NCBI RefSeq assembly: GCF_003711205.1
Contig: NZ_CP031013.1
Span: 682,001 to 746,000, forward strand
From: Polaromonas sp. SP1
GTDB lineage: Bacteria > Pseudomonadota > Gammaproteobacteria > Burkholderiales > Burkholderiaceae_C
DNA: 64,000 nucleotides
Reading direction: 5' to 3'
Made by a program: the position numbers and the translations under genes. Positions 26,977 to 36,007 of this stretch are shown one piece after another (within the stretch, counting starts at the first letter, position 1; every line of letters begins with the position of its first letter). The notes under the pieces are model-generated. The model saw nothing but the letters and a program-made list of their open reading frames with translations, made no database searches and was not told where the DNA came from.

Positions 26977-27825
26977 TTACTTCTTATAGGCAATGACGGT
27001 TTGGTGCTGTTCGCCCAGGCCTTCGATGCCCAGCGAAACCTTGTCGCCCTTCTTCAAATACACAGGCGGCTTCATGCCCAGGCCTACGCCGGGCGGGGTG
27101 CCGGTGGTGATGACGTCGCCGGGCTCCAGCGTCATGAACTGGCTGACGTAGCTGACGATCTTGGCGACGCTGAAAATCATGGTTTTGGTGTTGCCCTTTT
27201 GAACGCGCTTGCCGTTGACCTCAAGCCAGAGGCCCAGCTTTTGCGGGTTGGGCACTTCATCGCGGGTGACCAGCCAGGGGCCGAGCGGCCCGAAGGTGTC
27301 GCAGCCTTTGCCCTTGTCCCAGGTGCCGCCGCGCTCGATCTGGAATTCGCGTTCGCTCACGTCGTTGATGGTGCAGTAGCCGGCCACGTAATCGAGCGCT
27401 TCTTTTTGCGACACGTAACGCGCGGTTTTCCCGATAATCACGCCGAGCTCGACTTCCCAGTCGGTCTTGACCGAGCCCTTGGGCAGCATGATGGGGTCGT
27501 TCGGGCCCTGAATGCAGCTGGTGGCTTTCATGAAGACCACCGGCTCGGCCGGAATCGGCAAACCGGATTCGGCCGCATGGTCGGCATAGTTCAGGCCGAT
27601 GGCGATGAACTTGGGCACACCGGTGACCGGGCTGCCGTAACGCGGCGAGCCTTTGACCAGCGGCAACTTGTCGGTCTTGAGTTTGCGCAGTTTGGCAATT
27701 GCCGCGTCACCCAATTGCTCGGGGCCGATGTCTTTGATGACGGCGCTCAGGTCGCGCAGCTTGCCGTCAGCGTCGATGAGGCCGGGCTTTTCCTTGCCGG
27801 GGTTGCCATAACGAACGAGTTTCAT
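26977..27825 (-). CDS. Fumarylacetoacetate hydrolase family, probably 2,4-diketo-3-deoxy-L-fuconate hydrolase
   Basis: 282 residues. The FAH C-terminal domain has FIAIGLNYADHA, the metal-binding acidic motif DWEVELGVIIG, ISEREFQ-like NDVSEREFQIERGGTWDKGK and the final GDVITTGTPPGVGLG. Members of this subgroup hydrolyse diketo-deoxy sugar acids to pyruvate plus L-lactate or a related acid. Two SDR genes follow upstream on the same strand, as in the non-phosphorylated L-fuconate/L-rhamnonate pathways. The exact acid is inferred. Confidence 0.8.
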   Translation of the reverse strand: MKLVRYGNPGKEKPGLIDADGKLRDLSAVIKDIGPEQLGDAAIAKLRKLKTDKLPLVKGSPRYGSPVTGVPKFIAIGLNYADHAAESGLPIPAEPVVFMKATSCIQGPNDPIMLPKGSVKTDWEVELGVIIGKTARYVSQKEALDYVAGYCTINDVSEREFQIERGGTWDKGKGCDTFGPLGPWLVTRDEVPNPQKLGLWLEVNGKRVQKGNTKTMIFSVAKIVSYVSQFMTLEPGDVITTGTPPGVGLGMKPPVYLKKGDKVSLGIEGLGEQHQTVIAYKK

Positions 27826-27857
27826 GGTTTTCCTTTTTGATGAGTGAAGGGTGTGAA

Positions 27858-28604
27858 TCAGTAAGTGGAACGGCCGCCGGAGAGGTCAAACACGGCGCCG
27901 GTCGAGAAAGAGCAATCTTCGGTGCACAGCCAGCTGACCATGGCAGCCACCTCATCGGGCGTGCCGAAGCGTCCCATAGGGATTTTCGAGAGCATGAACT
28001 GGATGTGCTCCGGTGTCATCTGGTCAAAGATGGGCGTCTTCACCGCGGCCGGCGTGACGCAGTTGACGCGTATGCCGGTGTCGGCCAGTTCCTTGCCCAA
28101 CGATTTGGTCAGCGCCATCACGGCGGCCTTGCTGGCGCTGTAGGCGCTGGCGTTCGGGTTGCCGTCTTTGCCGGCCACCGAGGCGATGTTGACGATGCGC
28201 CCGTAGTTGCGCGTGCGCATATGCGGCACCACCTCGCGGCAGCAAAAGAAGAGGCCGTTGAGGTTGACCTGCTGCACCTGCATCCACTGCTCGGGCGGGT
28301 AGTCCCACAGCTTCACATTGGGGCCGGTGATGCCGGCCGAGTTGACGAGCGCATCGACGGCCGGGTTGTGGGCCACGGTTTGTTTGACCGCTTCGACCAC
28401 GCTGGCATGGCTGGCCACATCGACCGCCACGGTGTGCACACCGGCGCCCAATGCGGATTTGGCTTTGGCCAGCGCGTCGGGGTTGATGTCCCATAAGGTG
28501 ACTGTGCCGCCTGAAGCCAGCATGCGCTGGGCAATCGCAAAACCCAGGCCGACCGCGCCACCGGTGATGACGGCGTGCCGCCCTTTGAGGTCAAGCTGGT
28601 TCAT
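27858..28604 (-). CDS. Short-chain dehydrogenase/reductase (sugar or sugar-acid dehydrogenase)
   Basis: 248 residues, classical SDR: cofactor loop TGGAVGLGFAIA near residue 15, NSAGITG, catalytic Ser in NIASVAG, YSASK as the YxxxK pair. An acidic residue after strand 2 (WDINPD) favours NAD+. The start overlaps the next SDR's stop by 4 bp. Between a diketo-acid hydrolase and a KDF-dehydrogenase-like SDR, it may oxidise the free aldose or a deoxy sugar acid; FabG-like activity cannot be excluded. Confidence 0.8.
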   Translation of the reverse strand: MNQLDLKGRHAVITGGAVGLGFAIAQRMLASGGTVTLWDINPDALAKAKSALGAGVHTVAVDVASHASVVEAVKQTVAHNPAVDALVNSAGITGPNVKLWDYPPEQWMQVQQVNLNGLFFCCREVVPHMRTRNYGRIVNIASVAGKDGNPNASAYSASKAAVMALTKSLGKELADTGIRVNCVTPAAVKTPIFDQMTPEHIQFMLSKIPMGRFGTPDEVAAMVSWLCTEDCSFSTGAVFDLSGGRSTY

Positions 28605-29335
28605 ATGGTGATCCCGCCGTCAACGTTATAGGCCTGGCCGGTGACAAACGCCGCTTCGTCGCTGGCCAGGAACACCACCAGCGGCGCAATCTCATGCGCT
28701 TGCGCAAGGCGGCCCAGCGGCTGGCGGGCGATGAAGGCCTTGCGCGCCGCCACCGGGTCGTCGTTGGCGTTGATGCGGTCTTGCAGCGAGGGCGTGTCGA
28801 CCGTGCCGGGGCAGATGGCATTGCAGCGCACGCCGTCGGCCACAAAGTCGGCCGCGACGCTTTTGGTCAGGCCGATCACCGCCGCCTTGGTGGTGCCGTA
28901 GACAAAACGGTTGGGCAGGCCCTTGATGCTGCCGCAGACGCTGGCCATGTTGATGATGCTGCCGCCTTTTTTGGCCTGCATGCCGGGCAGCACCGACTGG
29001 ATCATCCAGAACTGCGCGCGCACATTGAGGTGAAAGGCGAACTCGAGTTCTTCATCGGTGGCCTGCAGCGCCGTGCCGCCGTGCACAAAGCCGGCGCAGT
29101 TAAAAAGAATGTCCAGCGGCGGAAGGCTGCCCACCAGCTTCTGGATGGCGGCTTTGTCCAGCACATCGAGCGGCAGCGCGGTGATGTTGGCCACGCCTTT
29201 GTAGCTCGCCAGAAGTTCGGGCTTGAGGTCTGTCGCCCAGACCTGCGCGCCCTCGGCCGCCAGTGCCAATGCAGTGGCGTGCCCTATGCCCTGGCCCGCT
29301 GCGGTGACCAGTGCTTTCTTTCCTTCAAGTCTCAT
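28601..29335 (-). CDS. SDR, probable 2-keto-3-deoxy-L-fuconate dehydrogenase
   Basis: 244 residues from the ATG at 29335, which has AGGAG 5 bp upstream; a GTG two codons earlier is less likely. SDR motifs: TAAGQGIGHATA, FNCAGFVHGGT, NMASVCGS and YGTTK. The NCAGFVHGG stretch and ATDLKPELL are typical of the BDH2/KDF-dehydrogenase branch. Product would be 2,4-diketo-3-deoxy-L-fuconate, the substrate of the FAH protein two genes downstream. Confidence 0.8.
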   Translation of the reverse strand: MRLEGKKALVTAAGQGIGHATALALAAEGAQVWATDLKPELLASYKGVANITALPLDVLDKAAIQKLVGSLPPLDILFNCAGFVHGGTALQATDEELEFAFHLNVRAQFWMIQSVLPGMQAKKGGSIINMASVCGSIKGLPNRFVYGTTKAAVIGLTKSVAADFVADGVRCNAICPGTVDTPSLQDRINANDDPVAARKAFIARQPLGRLAQAHEIAPLVVFLASDEAAFVTGQAYNVDGGITI

Positions 29336-29390
29336 CTTCACTCCTACAGGGTTTTGCCGGATGTTGGCCCGGGGGTTTCATGGGATTATT

Positions 29391-29415
29391 AATTGGCCTG
29401 ACCACTTGTCCAATT
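29391..29415. promoter_or_regulatory. Candidate GntR operator between divergent SDR and GntR genes
   Basis: AATTGG (29391-29396) and CCAATT (29410-29415) form a dyad with 13 bp between. Inside, TGGCCTGACCA (29394-29404) fits the TGG-N5-CCA layout of FadR/GntR-FCD sites. It is 53 bp before the GntR ATG and 56 bp before the SDR start. Confidence 0.45.
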
Positions 29416-29467
29416 CTGGCTAACCCTTAAGTCCCGCCTTTGTCCTTTTTCGGTTCTTTTTCCGCCC

Positions 29468-30217
29468 ATGCCCCTGCAAACCGTCGAACCGCAACGCCTG
29501 TACCGCCAGATCGCCGAGCAGCTGCGTACGCTGATCTCTGCCGGCGAATGGGCCGTGGGCGCACGCCTGCCGGCCGAGCGCGACCTGGCGCGGCAGCTGG
29601 GCGTGAGCCGGCCTTCGGTGCGCGAAGCGCTCATTGCGATGGAAGTCGAAGGCTGGGTCGAGGTGCGCACCGGCTCGGGCGTGTATGTGCTGGACCGCAG
29701 CAAGGCGCCCAGCCACGACGGCAATGGCAACGGAAGGACGGCAGAAATATCGCCCGACGAATGGGGCCCGCTGGAGCTGATACGCGCCCGCCGTGTGGTC
29801 GAAGGCGAAGTCGCCGCCATGGCAGCCACCCAGGCCAAACGCAAACACATTGACGCCATGGACAAAGCCCTGGCCAGCATGAAGGCGGATGCCGACCGCG
29901 GCGTGCTGCCGCTGGAGGGCGACCGCGCCTTTCACACCGCCATCGTCGAGTCCTGCGGCAACGTGGTGCTGATCGAGACCATCCAGCGCTTCTGGGATTC
30001 ACGGCGCGGCCCGCTGTTTGAGCGGCTGGGCGGGCATTTCGAGACCGTCGATTCCTGGCGCTCGGCCATCACCGAGCACCAGGCGATTTTTGACGCGGTG
30101 CGTAACCGCGACCCCGATGCCGCGCGGGTGGCCATGCATGCGCACATGGACCAGTCCCACAAGCGCTTCAGCGTGAGCTGGCGCCGCACCAAAAACCAGG
30201 AGGCGCTCAAAAAATGA
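29468..30217 (+). CDS. GntR/FadR-subfamily regulator (FCD domain)
   Basis: 249 residues. Winged HTH at about 8-75 (LYRQIAEQLRTLISAGEW, RDLARQLGVSRPSVREALIA). The all-helical FCD effector domain has RRVVEGEVAAMAA, the metal-ligand-type DRAFHTAIVESCGN and HMDQSHKRF. Divergent from the SDR/FAH genes and 85 bp ahead of the TRAP transporter, it probably controls both in response to a sugar acid. Confidence 0.9.
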   Translation: MPLQTVEPQRLYRQIAEQLRTLISAGEWAVGARLPAERDLARQLGVSRPSVREALIAMEVEGWVEVRTGSGVYVLDRSKAPSHDGNGNGRTAEISPDEWGPLELIRARRVVEGEVAAMAATQAKRKHIDAMDKALASMKADADRGVLPLEGDRAFHTAIVESCGNVVLIETIQRFWDSRRGPLFERLGGHFETVDSWRSAITEHQAIFDAVRNRDPDAARVAMHAHMDQSHKRFSVSWRRTKNQEALKK

Positions 30218-30302
30218 ACGCCTCCCCTCTCACAACGGCGCGCGTGCTGGTGCGCACCGCCGCTTCTTTTTAATGCCAGCAACCACCCTTTGAGGAGACA
30301 AC

Positions 30303-31307
30303 ATGACCGCATTCCATAAAAAACGATCCGCTATTAAAACCATAGCTGCATGCGCAATGATGATGGGGGCTTTGGGCCTTTCCGGCATTGCATCGGCACA
30401 AACAAAACTGAAATGGGCGCACGTCTATGAGACGTCGGAACCGTTTCACAAATGGTCGGTATGGGCCGGCGACGAGATCAAAAAACGCACCAACGGCAAA
30501 TACGAGATCCAGGTGTTCCCCGCCTCCACGCTGGGCAAGGAAGCCGACATCAACCAGGGCCTGACCCTGGGCACGGTAGACATCATCCTCACGGGCGCAA
30601 GCTTTGCCGGCCGCACCTACCCGCCGCTGGCCATTGGCTACTTCCCCTTCATCTTCCGCGACGCGGAGCACCAGCTCAAGTTTGCCAACAGCGATGTGTT
30701 CAGGGAGCTGGCCGCCGGCTACGACCAGAAAAGCGGCAACCACATCACCGCGCTCAACTACTACGGCGCGCGCCATGTCACTTCCAGCGCGGCACGGCCC
30801 ATCACCAAACCTGAGGACATGAAGGGCCTGAAAATCCGCGTGCCGGACGCACCGGCTTACATGGCTTTCCCGAAATCGCTGGGCGCCAACCCGACGCCGA
30901 TTGCCTTTGCCGAGGTTTACCTCGCGCTGCAGAACGGCACGGTCGACGCGCAGGAGAACCCGCTGCCGACGATTGAAGCCAAGAAGTTCTTTGAAGTGCA
31001 GAAAAACATTTCGCTGACCGGCCACATCGTGGATTCGCTGCTGACCGTGGTGTCGGGCCAGCTGTGGGGCAAGCTGAGCGCGGATGAAAAGAAGATCTTC
31101 AGCGACGTGATGCTCGAAGCCGCCGAAAAAACCGGCCGCGAAATCATCGCCTCTGAAGCCCGCTTGGTCGAAGAGTTCAAGAAGAAGGGCAACAACGTGA
31201 TCACGGTCGACAAGAACGCCTTCCGCGCTGCGGTGCTGAAGAACACTTCGCCGGCCGACCAGGGTTATCGCCAAGCCGATTACGACCGAATAATCAATCT
31301 GAAATAA
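30303..31307 (+). CDS. TRAP transporter solute-binding protein (DctP family)
   Basis: 334 residues. Signal peptide to about residue 36 (ALGLSGIASA then QTKLKWAH). DctP features: EPFHKWSVWAGDEIKKRT, the conserved PASTLGKEADINQGLTLG and the acid-binding region ITKPEDMKGLKIRVPDAPAY with its arginine. GAGGAG precedes the ATG. It delivers a carboxylate, most likely a hexuronate or aldonate, to the DctQM membrane proteins encoded next. Confidence 0.9.
   Translation: MTAFHKKRSAIKTIAACAMMMGALGLSGIASAQTKLKWAHVYETSEPFHKWSVWAGDEIKKRTNGKYEIQVFPASTLGKEADINQGLTLGTVDIILTGASFAGRTYPPLAIGYFPFIFRDAEHQLKFANSDVFRELAAGYDQKSGNHITALNYYGARHVTSSAARPITKPEDMKGLKIRVPDAPAYMAFPKSLGANPTPIAFAEVYLALQNGTVDAQENPLPTIEAKKFFEVQKNISLTGHIVDSLLTVVSGQLWGKLSADEKKIFSDVMLEAAEKTGREIIASEARLVEEFKKKGNNVITVDKNAFRAAVLKNTSPADQGYRQADYDRIINLK
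30330..30346. repeat. 17-bp dyad of the dispersed repeat inside the DctP signal-peptide region
   Basis: GCTATTAAAACCATAGC lies in codons about 10-15 of the TRAP binding-protein gene and encodes part of the basic-to-hydrophobic transition of the signal peptide. It matches the GCTAT-N7-ATAGC core seen between genes elsewhere. Confidence 0.5.
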
Positions 31308-31387
31308 CGGCAGCCCCGGCATGCGCAGCCAGCCCATCCGGGCTGGCTTTTGCACCACTTCTACGCGTAACAAAAAAGAGAGACACG

Positions 31388-31942
31388 ATGAGCGAAAAAA
31401 TCATCAGCGACGACGGCTCGTTCCACACCGAGGACGAGGCGGTGGACCTGTCAGGAACGACCCTCGAAGGCTGGGTGGCACTGGGCTTCTTCTGGGTGCT
31501 GGGCGCCACGGTGCTGTACCAGTTCATCACACGGTATGTCTTCAATGACTCGGCCGCGTGGACAGAAGAAATCGCGCGCTATGAATTGATCGCCGTGGTG
31601 TTCATAGGCGCCGCCATCGGCGTGGCCAAGAACAACCATATCCAGGTGGATTTTTTCTACCGCCACATGCCGGCAAAGATGGGCCGCATCATGTCGACGG
31701 TGACGGACGTGCTGCGCATCGGCTTTTACGGCGCGGCCGTTTTCATGACGGTGCAGATGATGGCCAAGATCGGCAACCAGACGCGCATGACGATTGTGGA
31801 TTTGCCCATGAACATCGTCTACGGCCTGTGCCTGCTGGGCTTTGCCGCCATGCTGGTGCGCGCGATCCAGGTGGCCCGCATCCATTACCGCCGCGGCTAC
31901 AGCGTGCTGGAGCGCCCCGAGACCACCATGGAAGACCGCTGA
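31388..31942 (+). CDS. TRAP transporter small membrane subunit (DctQ family)
   Basis: 184 residues with four hydrophobic helices (GWVALGFFWVLGATVLYQFI; YELIAVVFIGAAIG; FYGAAVFMTV; IVYGLCLLGFAAML). DctQ landmarks: RYVFNDSAAWTEEIARYEL and AKNNHIQVDFF. It is 80 bp after the binding-protein gene and 18 bp before DctM. Confidence 0.9.
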   Translation: MSEKIISDDGSFHTEDEAVDLSGTTLEGWVALGFFWVLGATVLYQFITRYVFNDSAAWTEEIARYELIAVVFIGAAIGVAKNNHIQVDFFYRHMPAKMGRIMSTVTDVLRIGFYGAAVFMTVQMMAKIGNQTRMTIVDLPMNIVYGLCLLGFAAMLVRAIQVARIHYRRGYSVLERPETTMEDR

Positions 31943-31960
31943 ACGCGAACCCTCACCATC

Positions 31961-33355
31961 ATGCTCAAAATATTTTTCCTGATCTTCATGGGCGCCGGCA
32001 TCCCGGTCGCCATCGCCATGGCCGGCGCCTCGCTGGTGTACATCCTGTTCACCGGCAACCTGCCGCCGTTTGTGGTGATTCACCGCATGGTCTCGGGCAT
32101 TGACAGCTTTCCGCTGCTGGCCGTTCCCTTCTTCATCCTCGCCGGCAACCTGATGAACAACGCCGGCATCACCACGCGCATCTACAACTTCGCACTGGCA
32201 TTGGTCGGCTGGCTCAAGGGCGGCCTGGGCCATGTCAATGTGCTGGGCTCGGTGATTTTTGCGGGCATGAGCGGCACGGCGATTGCCGATGCGGCCGGCC
32301 TGGGCACCATCGAGATCAAGGCCATGAAGGAACACGGCTACTCCTCCGAATTCGCCGTCGGCGTGACAGCCGCCTCGGCCACGCTGGGCCCCATCATCCC
32401 GCCCAGCCTGCCTTTTGTGATTTACGGAATGATGGCCAACGTGTCCATCGGCGCGCTCTTCCTGGCCGGCCTGCTGCCGGGCCTGTTGATGGCGGTGCTG
32501 ATGATGCTGACGGTGGCTTACTTTGCGCACAAGAACGGATGGGGCGCCGACATCAAGTTCTCGGGCAGCAAGCTGGCCAAGGCACTGATCGAGCTCGGCG
32601 TCGTCGCAGCCTGGCCGCTGGTGCTGTGGCTGCTGATCACCAAGGCCGGCGCGCCGGCGCAGGTCACGGTGATCGCAGGGCTGGTTGCGCTCTTCGTGCT
32701 CGACAAGATCTTCAAGTTCGAGGCGGTGCTGCCCATCATGACGCCGGTGCTGCTGATTGGCGGCATGACGACCGGGCTTTTCACGCCGACCGAGGGCGCC
32801 ATTGCCGCCTGCGTGTGGGCGATGGTTCTGGGTTTCTGGTGGTACAAGGCGCTCAAGTTCAAGATGTTCGTGAAGGTCTGCCTCGACACGGTCGAGACGA
32901 CGTCCACGGTGCTCTTTATCGTCGCGGCCGCGTCCATCTTCGGCTGGATGTTGACGGCCACCGGCGTGACGACCGCCATCGCCTCGTGGGTGCTGGGCTT
33001 TACCCAGAGCCCCTGGGTGTTTTTGCTGCTGGCCAATCTGCTGATGCTGTTTGTCGGCTGCTTCCTGGAGCCGACCGCCGCGATCACCATCCTCGTTCCG
33101 ATTTTGTTGCCCATCACGGCGCAACTCGGCATTGACCCGGTGCACTTCGGGCTGGTGATGGTGCTGAACCTGATGATCGGCCTATTGCATCCGCCCATGG
33201 GCATGGTGCTGTTTGTGCTCGCGCGCGTGGCCAACCTCTCAGTTGAGCGAACGACGATGGCCATCTTGCCCTGGTTGGTACCGTTGTTATTGAGCCTGGG
33301 CATCATCACTTACTTCCCTGCGGCGGTACTCTGGTTGCCGAAGATGTTCTACTGA
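31961..33355 (+). CDS. TRAP transporter large membrane subunit (DctM family)
   Basis: 464 residues with about twelve helices. Typical DctM segments: PLLAVPFFILAGNLMN, FAGMSGTAIADAAGLG, TAASATLGPIIPPSLPFVIYG and NLMIGLLHPPMGMVLFV. It forms the sodium-driven permease with DctQ and takes substrate from the DctP protein. Confidence 0.93.
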   Translation: MLKIFFLIFMGAGIPVAIAMAGASLVYILFTGNLPPFVVIHRMVSGIDSFPLLAVPFFILAGNLMNNAGITTRIYNFALALVGWLKGGLGHVNVLGSVIFAGMSGTAIADAAGLGTIEIKAMKEHGYSSEFAVGVTAASATLGPIIPPSLPFVIYGMMANVSIGALFLAGLLPGLLMAVLMMLTVAYFAHKNGWGADIKFSGSKLAKALIELGVVAAWPLVLWLLITKAGAPAQVTVIAGLVALFVLDKIFKFEAVLPIMTPVLLIGGMTTGLFTPTEGAIAACVWAMVLGFWWYKALKFKMFVKVCLDTVETTSTVLFIVAAASIFGWMLTATGVTTAIASWVLGFTQSPWVFLLLANLLMLFVGCFLEPTAAITILVPILLPITAQLGIDPVHFGLVMVLNLMIGLLHPPMGMVLFVLARVANLSVERTTMAILPWLVPLLLSLGIITYFPAAVLWLPKMFY

Positions 33356-33397
33356 AATGAACCCCGCGCCCCCGATGAAAACATACAGATCCAGACC

Positions 33398-34924
33398 ATG
33401 ACACCCTTTATCCGCCTCCACCCCGCCGATGACGTCCTGATTGCCCGCGCCCAATTGGTGGGCGGCACGCAGGTTGAAAACATCACCGTGCGCGGCCTGA
33501 TCCCAGCCGGCCACAAGATCGCCACGCGCGCGCTGGCCGGGGGCGAGCCGGTGCGGCGCTACAACCAGATCATCGGTTTTGCCAGCAAGCCGATCGCGCC
33601 GGGCGAGCACGTGCACACGCACAACCTCGACATGGGCCCGGACAAGGGCGACTTCGCGCGCGATTACGCCTTCGGCGCCGACGTGAAACCGGCACCGGCC
33701 AAACGCGAGGCCACCTTCATGGGCATCAAGCGGGCCGACGGCCGTGTAGCCACGCGCAACTACATCGGCATCCTCTCCAGCGTGAACTGCTCGGCCACGG
33801 CGGCACGTGCCATTGCCGACCATTTCTCGCGCCAGAACAATCCGTCTGCGCTCAAGGACTTTCCCAACGTCGACGGCGTGGTCGCGCTGACGCACGGCAC
33901 CGGCTGCGGCATGGACAGCGAGGGCCTGGGCCTGCAGATCCTGCAGCGCACGCTGACGGGTTACGCCACCCACCCCAACTTTGCCGGCGTGCTGGTGGTG
34001 GGCCTGGGCTGCGAGTCCAACCAGATCAACGCCTGGCTGGCGCACGGCAGCCTGCGCGAGGGCGAGACCCTGCGCGTCTTCAGCATCCAGGACACGGGCG
34101 GCACGGCCAAAACCGTGGCCAAGGGCATCGCGATGATCAAGGAGATGCTGCCCGAGGCGAACAAGGTCAAGCGCGAGCCCTGCAGCGCGGCGCACATCAC
34201 CATCGGCCTGCAGTGCGGCGGCTCTGACGGCTACTCCGGCATCAGCGCCAACCCCGCGCTGGGTGCGGCGGTGGATTTGCTGGTGGCGCACGGCGGCACG
34301 GCCATCCTCAGCGAAACGCCCGAGATTTACGGCGCCGAACATTTGCTGACGCGGCGCGCTGTGCGGCCCGACATCGCCGAGAAACTGATCTCACGCATCA
34401 AATGGTGGGAGCACTACACCGAGATCAACGAGGGTGAGATGAACAACAACCCCTCGCCCGGCAACAAGGCCGGCGGCCTCACCACCATCCTGGAAAAATC
34501 GCTGGGCGCGGTCGCCAAGGGCGGCACCTCCAACCTCGAGGCGGTGTATGAATACGCCGAACCGGTGGGCGCGCACGGTTTTGTCTACATGGACACGCCG
34601 GGCTACGACCCGGTCAGCGCCACGGGCCAGGTGGCCGGCGGCGCCAACATCATCTGCTTTACCACCGGACGCGGCTCTGCTTACGGCTGCGCGCCCTCGC
34701 CTTCGCTCAAGCTGGCGACCAACTCGGCGCTGTGGCAGCGGCAAGAGGAAGACATGGACATCAACTGCGGCGAGATCATCGACGGCGGCGTGTCGGTTCA
34801 GGAGATGGGGCAGCGCATTTTCGAGATGGTGCTGGCCACGGCATCCGGCGAGCCCAGCAAAAGCGAGAAACACGGCTACGGACAAAACGAATTTGTACCC
34901 TGGCAAGTCGGCGCGGTGATGTAA
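33398..34924 (+). CDS. uxaA: UxaA-family sugar-acid dehydratase (altronate dehydratase type)
   Basis: 508 residues, full length: an N-terminal SAF domain at about 5-95 (RGLIPAGHKIATRALAGGEP) and the catalytic GarD/UxaA domain with RADGRVATRNYIGI, HGTGCGMDSEGLG, GLGCESNQI and LQCGGSDGYSGIS. Cysteines in these motifs probably bind the metal. UxaA makes 2-keto-3-deoxygluconate from D-altronate; relatives act on galactarate or L-galactonate, so the substrate remains open. It follows the TRAP genes by 42 bp. Confidence 0.85.
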   Translation: MTPFIRLHPADDVLIARAQLVGGTQVENITVRGLIPAGHKIATRALAGGEPVRRYNQIIGFASKPIAPGEHVHTHNLDMGPDKGDFARDYAFGADVKPAPAKREATFMGIKRADGRVATRNYIGILSSVNCSATAARAIADHFSRQNNPSALKDFPNVDGVVALTHGTGCGMDSEGLGLQILQRTLTGYATHPNFAGVLVVGLGCESNQINAWLAHGSLREGETLRVFSIQDTGGTAKTVAKGIAMIKEMLPEANKVKREPCSAAHITIGLQCGGSDGYSGISANPALGAAVDLLVAHGGTAILSETPEIYGAEHLLTRRAVRPDIAEKLISRIKWWEHYTEINEGEMNNNPSPGNKAGGLTTILEKSLGAVAKGGTSNLEAVYEYAEPVGAHGFVYMDTPGYDPVSATGQVAGGANIICFTTGRGSAYGCAPSPSLKLATNSALWQRQEEDMDINCGEIIDGGVSVQEMGQRIFEMVLATASGEPSKSEKHGYGQNEFVPWQVGAVM

Positions 34925-34932
34925 AGATTTAT

Positions 34933-35988
34933 ATGCAAAAAGTGCTTCAAGCCCAATACCTGCGTGCACAAGCAGCTAGCATTTTTATAGCGGCCGGCAG
35001 TTCGCCCGCTGAGGCGGAGAAGGTCGCCGCCAACCTGGTGATGGCCAACCTGAGCGGCCACGACTCTCACGGCATCGGCATGCTTCCGCGCTACGTCGAC
35101 GCCGTGCTCGAAGGCGGGCTGACGCCGAACGCCGAAGTCAAAACCCTGCTGGACACCGGCTCGCTGCTCAGCCTGAACGGCCAGCGCGGCTATGGCCAGT
35201 CCATCGGTGAGCAGGCAATGGCGCTGGGCATGGCGCGCGCCAAAACCCACGGCAGCTGCATCATGGCGCTGGCCGAATCGCACCACCTGGGACGCATCGG
35301 GCACTTCGCCGAAATGGCAGTCGCCCAGGGTCTGGTGTCGCTGCATTTTGTGAACGTGATGACGCGGCCGGTCGTGGCCGCCTGGGGCGGCAGCGATGGG
35401 CGCTACGGCACCAACCCCTGCTGCATCGGAATCCCTTTAAAAGACCAGCCACCCTTCGTTCTTGACTTCGCGACCAGCCGCGTGGCCCAGGGAAAAATGC
35501 GCGTGGCGCACAACCAGGGCAAGTCGGTACAGCCGGGTTTGCTGATCGACGAACACGGCCAGCCCACCACCGACCCGGGCGTTGTGGTGGTGCCGCAAGC
35601 CAACGGTTTTTTTGGCGCGCTGATGCCTTTTGGCGAACACAAGGGCTACGGCCTGGCGGTGGCGTGCGAGCTGCTGGGCGGCGCGCTCACCGGCGGCGGC
35701 ACCTGGCACCACCCTACCGTCAGCGTGCGTGCGGTCTATAACAGCATGCTCACCATCCTGATCGACCCCGGCAAGCTGGGCACCCAGTCGGCCATGGAAA
35801 CCGATGCACTGGCTTTTGTCGAATGGCTGCGCAAAAGCCCACCGGCCGACGGTGTGAACGCGGTGCAGATCGCGGGCGAGCCGGAACGCCGCGCGCGGCT
35901 GCAACGCGAGCAGGACGGCATTGAGGTCGACGCCGGCACCTGGGAAGAAATCGTGGGTGCGGCGAACAAGGTGGGCCTCAGTCTTTAA
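34933..35988 (+). CDS. Ldh-family NAD(P)-dependent oxidoreductase (malate/L-lactate/ureidoglycolate dehydrogenase type)
   Basis: 351 residues from the ATG at 34933, 8 bp after the UxaA stop; the frame opens earlier inside uxaA but is out of context there. The family motif GHDSHGIGMLPRYV carries the catalytic histidine. Others are HHLGRIGHFAEMA, MTRPVVAAWGG, RYGTNPCCIGIP and MPFGEHKGYGLA. Enzymes of this fold reduce or oxidise 2-hydroxy acids. In this operon it probably acts on a sugar-acid intermediate or lactate. Confidence 0.85.
   Translation: MQKVLQAQYLRAQAASIFIAAGSSPAEAEKVAANLVMANLSGHDSHGIGMLPRYVDAVLEGGLTPNAEVKTLLDTGSLLSLNGQRGYGQSIGEQAMALGMARAKTHGSCIMALAESHHLGRIGHFAEMAVAQGLVSLHFVNVMTRPVVAAWGGSDGRYGTNPCCIGIPLKDQPPFVLDFATSRVAQGKMRVAHNQGKSVQPGLLIDEHGQPTTDPGVVVVPQANGFFGALMPFGEHKGYGLAVACELLGGALTGGGTWHHPTVSVRAVYNSMLTILIDPGKLGTQSAMETDALAFVEWLRKSPPADGVNAVQIAGEPERRARLQREQDGIEVDAGTWEEIVGAANKVGLSL
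34975..34991. repeat. 17-bp dyad of the dispersed repeat inside the Ldh-family gene
   Basis: GCTAGCATTTTTATAGC lies in codons about 15-20 of the Ldh-family gene (residues QAASIFIAAG). It fits the GCTA-N9-TAGC core of the repeat found between genes at 16560, 19290 and 42813. Confidence 0.45.
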
Positions 35989-36007
35989 CGGCCCGTGCTG
36001 AAGGCAT

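Noticed and set aside
31451..33145. A 564-codon open frame on the minus strand, rich in His, Gln and Arg
   Set aside because: It lies opposite the TRAP DctQ and DctM genes, whose motifs and membrane helices are unmistakable. The composition is that of an antisense shadow in GC-rich DNA.
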